64,000 nt of DNA from a bacterium. GTDB lineage: Bacteria > SZUA-79 > Acidulodesulfobacterales > Acidulodesulfobacteraceae. Position numbers and translations under genes: made by a program. The notes under the pieces are model-generated. The model had not been told where the DNA came from. It made no database searches and saw only the letters and a program-made list of their open reading frames with translations. Below are positions 43,756 to 53,541 of the stretch, in pieces. Within the stretch, counting starts at the first letter, position 1. Every line of letters starts with the position of its first letter. The stretch spans positions 992,001 through 1,056,000 of the forward strand of contig JAJYYR010000001.1 of the NCBI GenBank assembly GCA_021800805.1, written 5' to 3'.

Positions 43756-44757
43756 ATGAGTTTTTATGAATATAACGGTGATATAAACGATGAATATATA
43801 GAAGGATTTAATATAAGAAGAGAATATTTCGATTCCGAAATACATTTTTATGCTCCGAGTATTAAATCATACGAGACCGAAGATTTTAAAAACGATAAAT
43901 CCAATTCATTCCCGCCTTTTTCGATTACGGGCAGTTCGTGTTCATTGAAATGCGAACACTGCAATGCCGAAATATTAAAGTCTATGTCTCCGGCGCTTAC
44001 GCCCGACGAACTTTTTGAAAAGGCCGACGCCATATATAAATCCGGCGGTCTAGGATTTTTGCTTAGCGGCGGTTCCAACAGCAAAGGCATAGTAGATATT
44101 TTGCCGTATATAAAAACTATTAAAAAAATAAAATCTAATTTAAATCTTAAAGTAATAGTCCATTGCGGACTTATAAACGAAGAGATAGCAGACGGACTTT
44201 TGGATGCAGGCGTCGATTCGGCTATGTTGGATATAATAGGCGAAGAAGATACTATACGCAAAATATATCATCTTAACGCTACGGTTAAAGATTACGAAAA
44301 TTCGTTAAAATATTTATCGGATAGAAAAATACCCTGTTCTCCGCATGTGGTAATAGGTTTAAAACACGGACGCATCGCGGGAGAATTTAACGCAATCGAC
44401 ATTATTTCGAGTTATGATATTTCTTCCTTGGTTTTGGTAGGGTTTATGCCGATGCATAATACTAAAATGGAAAATATTACTCCGCCCTCTGCGGAAGAAA
44501 TAGGAGAAGTATTTTTATACGCCCGCAAAAAATTTATAGAAACTCCCGTCCTTTTAGGCTGTGAGAGACCTTACGGATTAAGCAAATTTAAAATAGAAGA
44601 ACTTGCCGTAAAATCCGGATTAAACGGCATAGCTTATCCTTCCGAAGGAATTATACCGTTCAGCGTTAAATTAGGGTTAAAACCGAAATTTTCGGAGGTA
44701 TGCTGTTCGCTGATTTTTTCCGAAACGGCTCTGCCCGTTATAGAAATGGGCGGTTAG
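43756..44757 (+). CDS. Radical SAM protein, LipS1/LipS2-type lipoate synthase subunit
   Basis: The radical SAM cluster motif is CSLKCEHC (Cys62, Cys66, Cys69), with a following GGLGFLLSGGSN SAM-binding stretch and a partial TIM barrel (HVVIGLKHGRI). The position between lbpA and a lipoate ligase gene and the presence of a second radical SAM gene downstream match the LipS1/LipS2 pair that inserts the two sulfurs of lipoate in sulfur oxidisers and archaea. I cannot tell which of the two it is from sequence alone. It has 333 residues. Confidence 0.8.
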   Translation: MSFYEYNGDINDEYIEGFNIRREYFDSEIHFYAPSIKSYETEDFKNDKSNSFPPFSITGSSCSLKCEHCNAEILKSMSPALTPDELFEKADAIYKSGGLGFLLSGGSNSKGIVDILPYIKTIKKIKSNLNLKVIVHCGLINEEIADGLLDAGVDSAMLDIIGEEDTIRKIYHLNATVKDYENSLKYLSDRKIPCSPHVVIGLKHGRIAGEFNAIDIISSYDISSLVLVGFMPMHNTKMENITPPSAEEIGEVFLYARKKFIETPVLLGCERPYGLSKFKIEELAVKSGLNGIAYPSEGIIPFSVKLGLKPKFSEVCCSLIFSETALPVIEMGG

Positions 44758-44765
44758 GCGGTTAA

Positions 44766-46322
44766 ATGAATAAGTTCAGGGTAATAGATACGGGGTTAAA
44801 CGATTTTTCGTATAATATCTGCTTAGATAAATCCTTAATAGAACTTAGAAAAGACGGAATAATAGGGAATACTTTACGTTTTTTAAGGTTTGAGCCGTGC
44901 GTTTTAACAGGGTATCACCAGTCCATATTTACCGAAATAAGGCGCGATTACTGCGAAGATAACAAAATAGGAATCGGAAGACGTATTACCGGCGGAGGGG
45001 CGATATATTTCGACGAGATGCAACTCGGCTGGGAGCTTGTTTTTTCTTCCAAAAGCATTAAACTCAAAAGCCTTGAAGATTTAACCGAAAATATTTGCAC
45101 GGCTTTCGCAAAAGGAATAAACAGGCTTGGGATTAATGCAAAGTTTAGGCCCAGAAACGATATAGAAGTCGATGGGCGTAAAATTTCCGGAACAGGCGGC
45201 ACATATGAATCTTCGGTTTATTTTTTTCAGGGAACTTTGCTTTTAGATTTTAATCCTGAAAATATGGTTAAATCGCTAAAAATTCCCGTCGAAAAATTGA
45301 CGGCAAAAAATTTTAAATCCATTCTTTCAAGAGTAACATCCGTTAAAAGCATTTTAGGATATATACCGGATTTAAGCTTGATTAAATCGGCAATTCTTTC
45401 GGGATTTAAAGAACATTTAAATTTAGATTTTTATGATCCTCAACCTTCAATATTATTACCGGAGGAAGAAGATTTTTTAAAAAAAAACCGTTCGTTTTAC
45501 GGGTCTAAAGAATGGGTTTATTCCAATGAATTCGACCCCGTTAAAACTAAAATGGTTTCCGAAATTTATAAGTGTGAAGGCGGGCTTTTTAAAACCTATG
45601 CAAAGGTGGACGAAAAAAGAAGTTTACTGAAATATATTTATTTTACCGGGGATTATTTTGTTTCTCCTACAAGGACTCTCAACGATTTAGAGAGTTATCT
45701 GAAAGATACGCCTCTAAACGAATCGATATTTAAAATAGACGATTATTTCGAAAAATTTAAACCTGAATTTCAGAATATCCATAAAGAAGATTTTTTTAAT
45801 ATAATTATTCAAATAATAAATAAAATTAATTTTTCTAAAAGCGCCGGAATTAAAGAAGAAGATTTATCCAGATTTATTTTTATAAACGGAATGAAACCGG
45901 AGGATATTCCGTCGGTTGAATATATTCTTCTGCCGTATTGCGCAAAAAAAGCGGACTGCGAATACAGGAATAAAGACAAATGCATATCCTGCGGCGAATG
46001 TGAAACCGGAACGGCGTATAAATTTGCAGAAAGATACGGGATTACTCCTAAAACAATTATTAATTATGAAGACCTTACCAGCACCCTGACCGAACTTAAA
46101 GTTAAAAAAATTAAATCATATATTGGGTTTTGCTGTAAAGAATTTTATATAAAAAGGAACTCCGCTTTTATCGAAAGCGGAATAAAGGCTCTGTTAATCG
46201 ATATTTCGTCGCCTTTGTGTTATAAATACAAAAAAGAAGAAGATGCTTATGAAGGCAGGTTTGAAGAAGAAACATCCCTTGGAGTAAATGTTTTGGCTTA
46301 TTTAAAATTAAACAAACGTTAA
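44766..46322 (+). CDS. Lipoate-protein ligase sLpl(AB) fused to a DUF116 domain
   Basis: Residues about 1-260 are an LplA catalytic domain: RRITGGGAIYFDE at 72-84 and the lipoyl-AMP-binding Lys139 in DGRKISGTGG. Residues about 265-370 are the LplB-like accessory domain (GLFKTYAKVDEKRSLL, GDYFVSP). Residues about 388-515 are a Cys-rich DUF116 domain with LLPYCAKKADCEYR and CISCGEC (Cys392, 398, 406, 409, 412). The first two parts match the sLpl(AB) ligase that loads octanoate or lipoate onto LbpA. The added domain could bind an iron-sulfur cluster or donate sulfur; that part is inference. Confidence 0.85.
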   Translation: MNKFRVIDTGLNDFSYNICLDKSLIELRKDGIIGNTLRFLRFEPCVLTGYHQSIFTEIRRDYCEDNKIGIGRRITGGGAIYFDEMQLGWELVFSSKSIKLKSLEDLTENICTAFAKGINRLGINAKFRPRNDIEVDGRKISGTGGTYESSVYFFQGTLLLDFNPENMVKSLKIPVEKLTAKNFKSILSRVTSVKSILGYIPDLSLIKSAILSGFKEHLNLDFYDPQPSILLPEEEDFLKKNRSFYGSKEWVYSNEFDPVKTKMVSEIYKCEGGLFKTYAKVDEKRSLLKYIYFTGDYFVSPTRTLNDLESYLKDTPLNESIFKIDDYFEKFKPEFQNIHKEDFFNIIIQIINKINFSKSAGIKEEDLSRFIFINGMKPEDIPSVEYILLPYCAKKADCEYRNKDKCISCGECETGTAYKFAERYGITPKTIINYEDLTSTLTELKVKKIKSYIGFCCKEFYIKRNSAFIESGIKALLIDISSPLCYKYKKEEDAYEGRFEEETSLGVNVLAYLKLNKR

Positions 46323-46345
46323 TTGGCGGAGGACTATAATTATTT

Positions 46346-47413
46346 ATGAATAATAATATCGCGGCAGTTTTAAAAAACACCTGTTCCAACAATTCTCCGG
46401 AATATTTAAAGGTTAGCCTTGCGGCGGCAATGACTATGGATTTAGTACCCGGAATTTTTTACCGGAATGCTTGTTTGCACTGTATAAACGTTCTTCTTAA
46501 TTACGATGAAGGATGCAGAGCTAACTGCGCTTATTGCGGACTTCAAAAATCCAGAGAAGGCGGGTATAACGACAAGAGTTTTATAAGAGTCGACTGGCCG
46601 GTATTTAAAACAGACGATATTATAGAATTTACGCTTAAAAAGAGTAATATAGTCGATAGGATATGTATTTCCATGATAACGCACGAAAGGGCAAAAGACG
46701 ATACTTTTACGGTCTTGAAGCGTTTTTCGTCGGAACTTCACTGTCCGGTTTCTATACTTATGACCCCGACTATATTGAAACATGGCGACATAGACGCTTT
46801 TAAAGAATACGGCGCCGATATGGTAACGGTGGCGCTGGACGCCGCAACCCCCGAACTGTTTGACGAATACAGGGGGAGGGGGGTAGGAGGTCCGCATAGA
46901 TGGGAAAAATATAACGATATACTGGAATATTCGGTTTCCGTTTTCGGCAAAAATAAAGTTGGATGTCACCTCGTCGTAGGTTTGGGCGAAACGGAAAAAG
47001 AAATGATTTTCAGGATGCAATCCGTCAGGGATAAAGGCGCAAGATCGCATCTTTTCTCTTTTTATCAGGAAAAAGGTTCGAGGTTAGAAAATCATCCTCA
47101 GTGTCCCGCCGGTCAATACAGACGGATTCAAGTTGCAAGACATATTATAGACTACGATATGGGAAGAGCGGAAGATATGAAATTCGGGAACGACGGAAAA
47201 GTGATAGATTTTGGGATACCTTTTAAAAACGTTGCCGAAATAATAGAACGCGGTAAAGCTTTTCAGACTACCGGTTGTCCGGGAAAAACAGAAATTTCTG
47301 CGTGTAATAGACCTTTTGGAGATTCGTCGCCCAAAAATATTAGGAGTTTCCCTTTTGAACTAAATGCGAATGACGTCCACAGAGTGAGAAAGGAACTGCT
47401 GGAATACGATTAA
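46346..47413 (+). CDS. Radical SAM protein, biotin-synthase-like LipS1/LipS2 partner
   Basis: The cluster motif is CRANCAYC (Cys57, Cys61, Cys64), preceded by an extra Cys43/Cys46 pair. The biotin-synthase-like fold shows in DMVTVALDAATPELFDEYRG, GCHLVVGLGETEKEM and a C-terminal TTGCPGKTEISACNRPFGD segment whose cysteines could hold an auxiliary cluster. With the radical SAM gene at 43756 and the ligase between them, it completes a two-enzyme lipoate synthase. Which protein inserts which sulfur cannot be judged here. 355 residues. Confidence 0.82.
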   Translation: MNNNIAAVLKNTCSNNSPEYLKVSLAAAMTMDLVPGIFYRNACLHCINVLLNYDEGCRANCAYCGLQKSREGGYNDKSFIRVDWPVFKTDDIIEFTLKKSNIVDRICISMITHERAKDDTFTVLKRFSSELHCPVSILMTPTILKHGDIDAFKEYGADMVTVALDAATPELFDEYRGRGVGGPHRWEKYNDILEYSVSVFGKNKVGCHLVVGLGETEKEMIFRMQSVRDKGARSHLFSFYQEKGSRLENHPQCPAGQYRRIQVARHIIDYDMGRAEDMKFGNDGKVIDFGIPFKNVAEIIERGKAFQTTGCPGKTEISACNRPFGDSSPKNIRSFPFELNANDVHRVRKELLEYD

Positions 47414-47459
47414 ATATTAAATAAAAGATAACTAAATACTATAAAAAGGATAATAAAAA

Positions 47460-47918
47460 GTGTCGGAACCCGAATTAGTCAAAGTTAAAGTAAAGCATTT
47501 GAATAACTTACAGAATCAGATTATCACCGAAAAACATACGCTTATAACCGACGAGCCGGAAGGTTCCGGAGGAGACGAACTTGCGGTAAATCCTATAGAA
47601 CTTGTTCTCGGCGCCGAAGGCGCATGTACTATTTCGGTTCTAATGATGTTTGCTAAAAGAATGAAATACGACTTGCAGGGCGTAGAAATAAGTTTAATTC
47701 ATAAAAGGGTGCGGGTAGAAGAAATAAAAGAATCCGGCGCGGAAATAGATAACGAAAGAGGCTACGTTCATAAAATAGAAAAAAATATAAAATTTACCGG
47801 TAATTTGGACGAAGACCAGATAGAAGAACTTCAAAGAGTTTCCCAAAGATGTCCGGTGCATAATATGATAGAAAAAAGGTCATACTTCGAGATATCGTTC
47901 GACTATACGAATGATTAA
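47460..47918 (+). CDS. OsmC/YhfA-family protein
   Basis: This 152-residue protein has the OsmC fold pattern NPIELVLGAEGACTISVLMMFAKRM, with the first reactive Cys near residue 61, and RCPVHNMIEKR with the second near 136. OsmC proteins reduce organic peroxides or act on thiols and persulfides. A GTG start is used. It is the last gene of the lipoate/sHdr run, so a role in handling reactive sulfur is possible but unproven. No TusA, DsrE or rhodanese gene is nearby. Confidence 0.82.
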   Translation: MSEPELVKVKVKHLNNLQNQIITEKHTLITDEPEGSGGDELAVNPIELVLGAEGACTISVLMMFAKRMKYDLQGVEISLIHKRVRVEEIKESGAEIDNERGYVHKIEKNIKFTGNLDEDQIEELQRVSQRCPVHNMIEKRSYFEISFDYTND

Positions 47919-47938
47919 ACGCAAAAATATGAATTAAA

Positions 47939-49480
47939 TTGGATAAATTAAGCTCTTCTTTCCTTAATAAATTAATTAAAACAGTAAGAGATTCCAACCT
48001 GCTGGCATGGGGAGAAAGGGTGGTCGCCGCAGTCAGCGGCGGGGTAGATTCTACAGTCCTCCTTTATTCTCTTTACGAATTGAGGCATTATTTCGGAATT
48101 AATATCGTATGCGCTTCATTTGACCACAAAATAAGACCGTCTTCAGGGGAAGATATATCGTTCGTAAAAGATTTATGCAAAAAACTTTCTATTCCTTTTT
48201 ACACCGAAAGCATAGACGCCGTATCGTATGCTAAAGAAAACAAATTAAATCTCGAAGAATCCGCCCGTATATTAAGATACGATTTTTTAATGAAAACCGC
48301 CGCCGCTTTAAAAGCCGAAAAAATTGCGGCGGCGCATCATTTAGACGATTTTGCCGAAAATATAGTTATGAGGCTTATTACGGGCGGCGGGCTTGCCGCA
48401 ATATCGGGTTTTAAGGTAAAATCGGGCATAGTGATAAGACCGCTGATAAATCATACAAAGTCGGAAATAACGGATTTCGCAAATAAAAATTCTATTAAAT
48501 TTGCCTGCGACCAGACAAACGCCGACATAAAAATTTTAAGAAATTTCGTCAGATTGAATATCGTTCCTCCTATTAAAGAACGCAACCCTTCTTTTTTAAA
48601 AACTGTTAAAAATACGGCGGAGATACTTAGAAAAGACGATGATTTTATAGAAAAAATTGCATATAAAAATTTTAAGGAAATTTCAAAACGAAATGTTAAC
48701 GGGAAAAGAATCGTTTTTGAAAAAAGCGATTTGTTAAAGATGGAAGATGCTTTACTTTATAGAATTTTAAAAATTTCGGTTTTAAACGTCTGCGGATATA
48801 CTTATGATAATAATAATGAAATTTTTATAAAAAAACCGATAACTTATTATAAAAATTTTAAAGCGTTTGTAGAACTAATAAAATCAAAAACCCCCAATAC
48901 CTATTTTTATATAAATTCATTTATCGCCGTTAGGAAAGAATACGATAGCGTTATCATAGAATATATTCCTTCGGCAAAAAACTTAACCTTTAAATCGTTT
49001 GATTTTGAATTGGAAGAGCCTCTCGGAAACCCAAAATACGGTTTAAAGAAGAGATACGGCTGTATAATTAATAAAAATGCCGTAAAAGCAGGACGGTATT
49101 CTTTAAAAATTAAAGAAATAAATAAAGTTTTTTATATCGAAAAATTGTCCGCCTGCGAAACGGATAAAATTATAAAAGATATTTTAGAAAAAAAAATAGA
49201 TTTTCAACCGAATATTGCATACTTTGACTACGATAAAATTAGTTTTCCGCTTGAAATTAGACCTTTTATCGAAGGCGACAGATTTGTTCCGATGGGTATG
49301 AAAGGCGATAAAAAAGTTAAAGAGTATTTTATAGACAAAAAAGTTCCGGTAAACATAAGAAAAATAATTCCGTTAATACTTTTCGGCGGTAAAATAGCGT
49401 GGATTTTTCTAAACTCAATAAGCGACGATATTAAAATAACGGAATTTACAAGAAATGTCGGAATTATGCGGATAGAATGA
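47939..49480 (+). CDS. tilS: tRNA(Ile)-lysidine synthetase TilS
   Basis: The PP-loop ATPase motif AAVSGGVDSTVLLYSL lies at residues 30-45, followed by ASFDHKIRP and AAHHLDDFAENIVMRLITGGGL. The C-terminal domain (FIEGDRFVPMGMKGDKKVKEYFIDKKVP) is the TilS substrate-binding part. It converts C34 of the CAU-anticodon tRNA-Ile to lysidine. Start is TTG 47939, since no other start fits. It is followed by ftsH, a common tilS-ftsH order in bacteria. It has 513 residues. Confidence 0.92.
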   Translation: MDKLSSSFLNKLIKTVRDSNLLAWGERVVAAVSGGVDSTVLLYSLYELRHYFGINIVCASFDHKIRPSSGEDISFVKDLCKKLSIPFYTESIDAVSYAKENKLNLEESARILRYDFLMKTAAALKAEKIAAAHHLDDFAENIVMRLITGGGLAAISGFKVKSGIVIRPLINHTKSEITDFANKNSIKFACDQTNADIKILRNFVRLNIVPPIKERNPSFLKTVKNTAEILRKDDDFIEKIAYKNFKEISKRNVNGKRIVFEKSDLLKMEDALLYRILKISVLNVCGYTYDNNNEIFIKKPITYYKNFKAFVELIKSKTPNTYFYINSFIAVRKEYDSVIIEYIPSAKNLTFKSFDFELEEPLGNPKYGLKKRYGCIINKNAVKAGRYSLKIKEINKVFYIEKLSACETDKIIKDILEKKIDFQPNIAYFDYDKISFPLEIRPFIEGDRFVPMGMKGDKKVKEYFIDKKVPVNIRKIIPLILFGGKIAWIFLNSISDDIKITEFTRNVGIMRIE

Positions 49481-49595
49481 AAATAATAAGTATAAAGGTT
49501 CAAATAGTTATTGAAAAAAATATATAAATATGACATATTTATATGAGGCATATTTAATAATTTACGTCAAAAACCTTAAAGGGGGTTAATATAAT

Positions 49596-51479
49596 TTGAA
49601 TTCGAGACTAAAAAATCTTTTGCTCTGGGTATTTATAATCTTTTTGATGATTTTTATCTTTACGATGTTTAACCATCATCCGCCTAAAATCCAAAAAATA
49701 ATTTTTTCTTCTTTAATACAAGAAGTAAAAGCTAATAATGTAAAAAGCGTTACATTAGAATCTCATAATATAATTGGAGTTTTTAAGAACGGAAAGAAGT
49801 TTACGACATATGCGCCGACTTATCCTGAACTCGTTACGCTTCTACAAAAACATAACGTAGAGATAGACGCTAAACCGAAACAGGGTTCCCCGTGGTATCT
49901 AAGTTTTCTTATAGACTGGCTGCCTATGATAATAATACTTTTCGCATTCTGGTATTTTTTCTGGAGACAGATGCAGGGCGGAGCCGGAAAGGCTATGTCT
50001 TTCGGAAAATCGAAAGCAAAGCTTTTAAACGACGTGACCAACAAAGTAACTTTTAAAGACGTGGCAGGTATTGAAGAATCGAAGCAGGAATTGGAAGAGA
50101 TAGTCGATTTTTTAAAAGATCCGAAAAAGTTCACCAAACTTGGAGGCAGAATACCTCACGGCGTGCTTCTAGTCGGCCCTCCCGGAACCGGTAAAACGCT
50201 TCTTGCAAAAGCTATAGCGGGAGAGGCGGGGGTTCCTTTCTTCAGTATAAGCGGGTCAGACTTCGTCGAAATGTTCGTCGGGGTAGGCGCTTCTAGAGTA
50301 AGAGACCTTTTTGCGCAGGGCAAGAAAAACGCGCCGTGTATAATATTTATAGACGAAATAGACGCCGTCGGAAGACACAGAGGCGCTGGACTCGGCGGCG
50401 GACACGACGAAAGGGAGCAGACGTTAAATCAGCTTCTTGTAGAGATGGACGGTTTCGAGCCTAACGAAGGAGTAATCCTAATCGCGGCAACAAACAGACC
50501 CGACGTTTTAGATCCCGCACTTTTAAGACCCGGAAGGTTCGACAGGCAGGTCGTCGTACCTAAACCGGACATAAAAGGAAGGGAAGAAATACTAAAAGTT
50601 CATATAAAAGACGTGCCTTTAGATAAAGATGCGGATCTAAAGGTTATAGCAAGAGGGACCCCGGGATTTTCCGGCGCCGACCTTGCAAATATGGTTAACG
50701 AAGCCGCCCTTTTAGCCGCCAGAAAAAACGAAACGGCGGTTACTATGTCCGACCTCGAAGAAGCTAAAGATAAAGTCATGATGGGAACCGAAAGAAGAAG
50801 TATGGTAATTACCGAGAAAGAAAAACGGATTACCGCTTACCATGAATCCGGTCATACGCTTGTCGCAAAACTGCTTCCCGGGACGGACCCTATACATAAA
50901 GTTACTATAATTCCAAGAGGCATGGCAATGGGGCTTACGCAACAGCTTCCCATAGACGAAAAACACAACTACGATAAAGAATATCTGCTTAATGAGATAG
51001 CTATTTTACTCGGAGGCAGAACCGCGGAGGAAATTATCTTTAATCAGGCTACTACGGGAGCTTCAAACGATATAGAAAGAGCCACCGATATAGCCAGAAA
51101 GATGATATGCGAATGGGGTATGAGCGAAAAACTCGGGCCGATTACCTTCGGAAAAAAAGAAGAGCAGATATTTCTCGGCAGAGAGTTTGCCCAGCATAAG
51201 GATTATTCGGAATCTACCGCCGTCGCGATAGACGATGAAGTCAAAGAAATAGTGACTAAAAATCATGAAAAAGCGCGGGAAATTTTAACCGGGAATATCG
51301 ATATTCTTAACGACCTTGCGTTAAAGCTTATAGAAAAAGAGTCTCTTAGCGGGAAAGAAATAGATGCAATTATTATATCCCATAAGCCGGATTATATAAC
51401 CAACGAAGTTTCGGACGAAAAGGATAATTCCGGCGGCAAAGACGGCGAAACCGACGAAGGAATAGATATCGAAGGATAA
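49596..51479 (+). CDS. ftsH: ATP-dependent zinc metalloprotease FtsH
   Basis: Two membrane helices (about 8-25 and 104-123) flank a short periplasmic domain. The AAA+ core has Walker A GPPGTGKT at 194-201, Walker [16 protein letters not shown] and the SRH region [22 protein letters not shown]. The protease has zinc site HESGH at 416-420 and the third zinc ligand in the [12 protein letters not shown] region. It degrades membrane and short-lived proteins. TTG is the start, after an AAAGGGGGTT ribosome site. Confidence 0.95.
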   Translation: MNSRLKNLLLWVFIIFLMIFIFTMFNHHPPKIQKIIFSSLIQEVKANNVKSVTLESHNIIGVFKNGKKFTTYAPTYPELVTLLQKHNVEIDAKPKQGSPWYLSFLIDWLPMIIILFAFWYFFWRQMQGGAGKAMSFGKSKAKLLNDVTNKVTFKDVAGIEESKQELEEIVDFLKDPKKFTKLGGRIPHGVLLVGPPGTGKTLLAKAIAGEAGVPFFSISGSDFVEMFVGVGASRVRDLFAQGKKNAPCIIFIDEIDAVGRHRGAGLGGGHDEREQTLNQLLVEMDGFEPNEGVILIAATNRPDVLDPALLRPGRFDRQVVVPKPDIKGREEILKVHIKDVPLDKDADLKVIARGTPGFSGADLANMVNEAALLAARKNETAVTMSDLEEAKDKVMMGTERRSMVITEKEKRITAYHESGHTLVAKLLPGTDPIHKVTIIPRGMAMGLTQQLPIDEKHNYDKEYLLNEIAILLGGRTAEEIIFNQATTGASNDIERATDIARKMICEWGMSEKLGPITFGKKEEQIFLGREFAQHKDYSESTAVAIDDEVKEIVTKNHEKAREILTGNIDILNDLALKLIEKESLSGKEIDAIIISHKPDYITNEVSDEKDNSGGKDGETDEGIDIEG

Positions 51480-51496
51480 TTAATTTTATACCGCAT

Positions 51497-52714
51497 ATGA
51501 AAGCATATCTCGTAGATATTTTAGACAGCCATATAGCTTTTAACGCATTATCGAGCATTGGAGTGTCCGGCACGGGCAAAATTATTATGGGGGATAAGCT
51601 TAAATATATAATTATTAAGCTGAAAAACATAAATTCGACCGCGCTGAACATACTTAAGCAGGAAGCTCTCAGCATAGGGGCGGAACTTGCCAACCATAGA
51701 GACGTCATAACCGGAAAAATTGCCGTATCGGATTCCATTTTATTCGGAACGCCGGTGCAGTTAAGAATTATCGTAAAAAAAATAAAATCGCAGCAATTCG
51801 GTTTAAGCGAATTATCGGCAGAGCTTGAAAATATACTTATCGAATGCGATAAGTCTTTCAAAAAATCTAATCCTGCGACGATAAAAACAAAAAAAAACGA
51901 CATAGTCTTTAACGGAAAAACTTATATAATGGGTATTCTCAACGTTACCCCCGATTCTTTTTCGGACGGAGGTAAATATTTGGATTATTCTTCCGCCGTT
52001 AAAAGAGGCGCGGAAATAGAAAAAGAAGGAGCCGATATTATAGATATAGGGGGCGAGTCCACAAGACCTTCGTCAATGGAAGTCGATCATCAAACCGAAA
52101 TAGACAGAGTATGTCCGGTGATCGAAAAATTGTCGAAAATAACGGCTATTCCTATATCCATAGATACCAGAAAGCCGGCGGTAGCAAAAGAAGCTTTAAA
52201 TGCAGGGGCTTCTATCGTAAACGACGTATCCGGTCTTTCCTTCGATGCCGAAAGAATGGCCAAAGTATTAAAAGACGCTGGAGCTCCGTATATTATGATG
52301 CATTCCCGGGAGAAGTCCCCCGATGTTATGCAAAAAGAAATAGAGCCTTATGATGATATTTTTTATGAAATATTATCTTATTTTAAAAGCAAAATAGAAT
52401 ATTTAGAAACTAAAGGGTACGATACCGGGAATATTATACTTGACCCGGGATTCGGTTTTGCAAAATCTTTAGACGACAATTATAATTTATTGGCTGGAAT
52501 TACATCGTTTAAATCGCTTGGAATGCCTCTTCTGGCGGGCGTTTCCAGAAAATCGTTTATAAAACATATCGTCGGAAACGGTAAAAACGGAATATTAAGC
52601 GGAAATCTTGCGCTCGTATCTTATTTAAAACTTAAAGGCGTCGATATCGTGAGAGTCCACGACGTAAAGCAAACTTCATCGGCACTATCTTTATTGGAAA
52701 GGGTAACGGCATAG
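51497..52714 (+). CDS. folP: Dihydropteroate synthase FolP with an N-terminal extension
   Basis: The catalytic TIM barrel begins near residue 140 with IMGILNVTPDSFSDGG, IIDIGGESTRPSS, PISIDTRKPAVAKEAL and GIILDPGFGFAK-like sequence, ending with VDIVRVHDVKQT. It joins pABA to the pterin diphosphate in folate synthesis. The first about 130 residues are an extra domain also seen in some deltaproteobacterial-type FolP proteins; I recognise no function for it. It starts 17 bases after ftsH and ends three bases before cdaA. Confidence 0.92.
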   Translation: MKAYLVDILDSHIAFNALSSIGVSGTGKIIMGDKLKYIIIKLKNINSTALNILKQEALSIGAELANHRDVITGKIAVSDSILFGTPVQLRIIVKKIKSQQFGLSELSAELENILIECDKSFKKSNPATIKTKKNDIVFNGKTYIMGILNVTPDSFSDGGKYLDYSSAVKRGAEIEKEGADIIDIGGESTRPSSMEVDHQTEIDRVCPVIEKLSKITAIPISIDTRKPAVAKEALNAGASIVNDVSGLSFDAERMAKVLKDAGAPYIMMHSREKSPDVMQKEIEPYDDIFYEILSYFKSKIEYLETKGYDTGNIILDPGFGFAKSLDDNYNLLAGITSFKSLGMPLLAGVSRKSFIKHIVGNGKNGILSGNLALVSYLKLKGVDIVRVHDVKQTSSALSLLERVTA

Positions 52715-52717
52715 GAT

Positions 52718-53539
52718 ATGTTCTCTCTTTTACAAAATTTCGGATGGCGCGATATAGCAGATATCATTATAGTCGCTTTTATAATATACAGGGCAATAAC
52801 GCTCATTAAAGGAACCGGAGCGTTTCAAGTATTAGTCGGGCTGATAATAGTTTTTGCCGTATTTTTATTTGCGGTAGTGTTTAAACTTTACGCTACGGAA
52901 TATATTTTCGGTAACTTTTTAAGTTCCATTATAATAGTAATAATAGTCCTTTTTAGAAACGAAATCAGAAGAGCCCTTATAGAAGTCGGGAAAAACCCTT
53001 TTGCAGTCGCCCAAAATAAATTAGAAAGGGTAAGTTTAATCGAGGAAACTTCAAAGGCGGCCTTTGAACTCGCCCAGAAAAAAATAGGAGCGATTATAGT
53101 CTTCGAAAGGAACGTGTTTCTCGGAGATTATTTAAAAATAGGGGTTAAATTAGATTCCATAGTATCAAAAGAACTTCTTTTAAGCATATTTACTCCGCCT
53201 TCGCCGCTTCACGACGGCGCAGTTATCATTCAAAAAGGCAGGGTTGCCGCCGCTTCCTGCTACCTGCCTCTTTCCACGGAGGACAATATAAGTAAAAAAT
53301 TAGGAACGAGGCACAGAGCCGCAATAGGACTTTCCGAACTTACGGATGCCTTTTCATTAGTTATTTCCGAAGAAAGCGGTAAAATCTCGGTTGTCCGTCC
53401 AAAAAAAATATCGACCGTAGAAAATATAGAGGATTTGAGAAACCAACTTTTAAAGAATTTACAATATCAATACGACCACGGACATAATTTAATAAAATCA
53501 TTTTCAGAACTTTTGTTCGGAAAATACGGCGAAAAATAA
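52718..53539 (+). CDS. cdaA: Membrane diadenylate cyclase CdaA
   Basis: Three N-terminal membrane helices (about 12-30, 36-57 and 62-78) precede a DAC domain with the signature DGA at 166-168 (SPLHDGAVI) and RHR at 198-200 (GTRHRAAIG). It makes c-di-AMP from two ATP. It is followed by a YbbR-domain gene and glmM, the same cdaA-cdaR-glmM order known from Firmicutes. GlmM is a known CdaA inhibitor there, so coupling of envelope precursor supply to c-di-AMP is plausible here. Confidence 0.93.
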   Translation: MFSLLQNFGWRDIADIIIVAFIIYRAITLIKGTGAFQVLVGLIIVFAVFLFAVVFKLYATEYIFGNFLSSIIIVIIVLFRNEIRRALIEVGKNPFAVAQNKLERVSLIEETSKAAFELAQKKIGAIIVFERNVFLGDYLKIGVKLDSIVSKELLLSIFTPPSPLHDGAVIIQKGRVAAASCYLPLSTEDNISKKLGTRHRAAIGLSELTDAFSLVISEESGKISVVRPKKISTVENIEDLRNQLLKNLQYQYDHGHNLIKSFSELLFGKYGEK

Positions 53540-53541
53540 AA

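Noticed and set aside
46442..47050. Minus-strand frame of 202 codons inside a radical SAM gene
   Set aside because: The plus-strand protein has the radical SAM cysteines and biotin-synthase-like motifs; the antisense frame has no ribosome site or recognisable motif.
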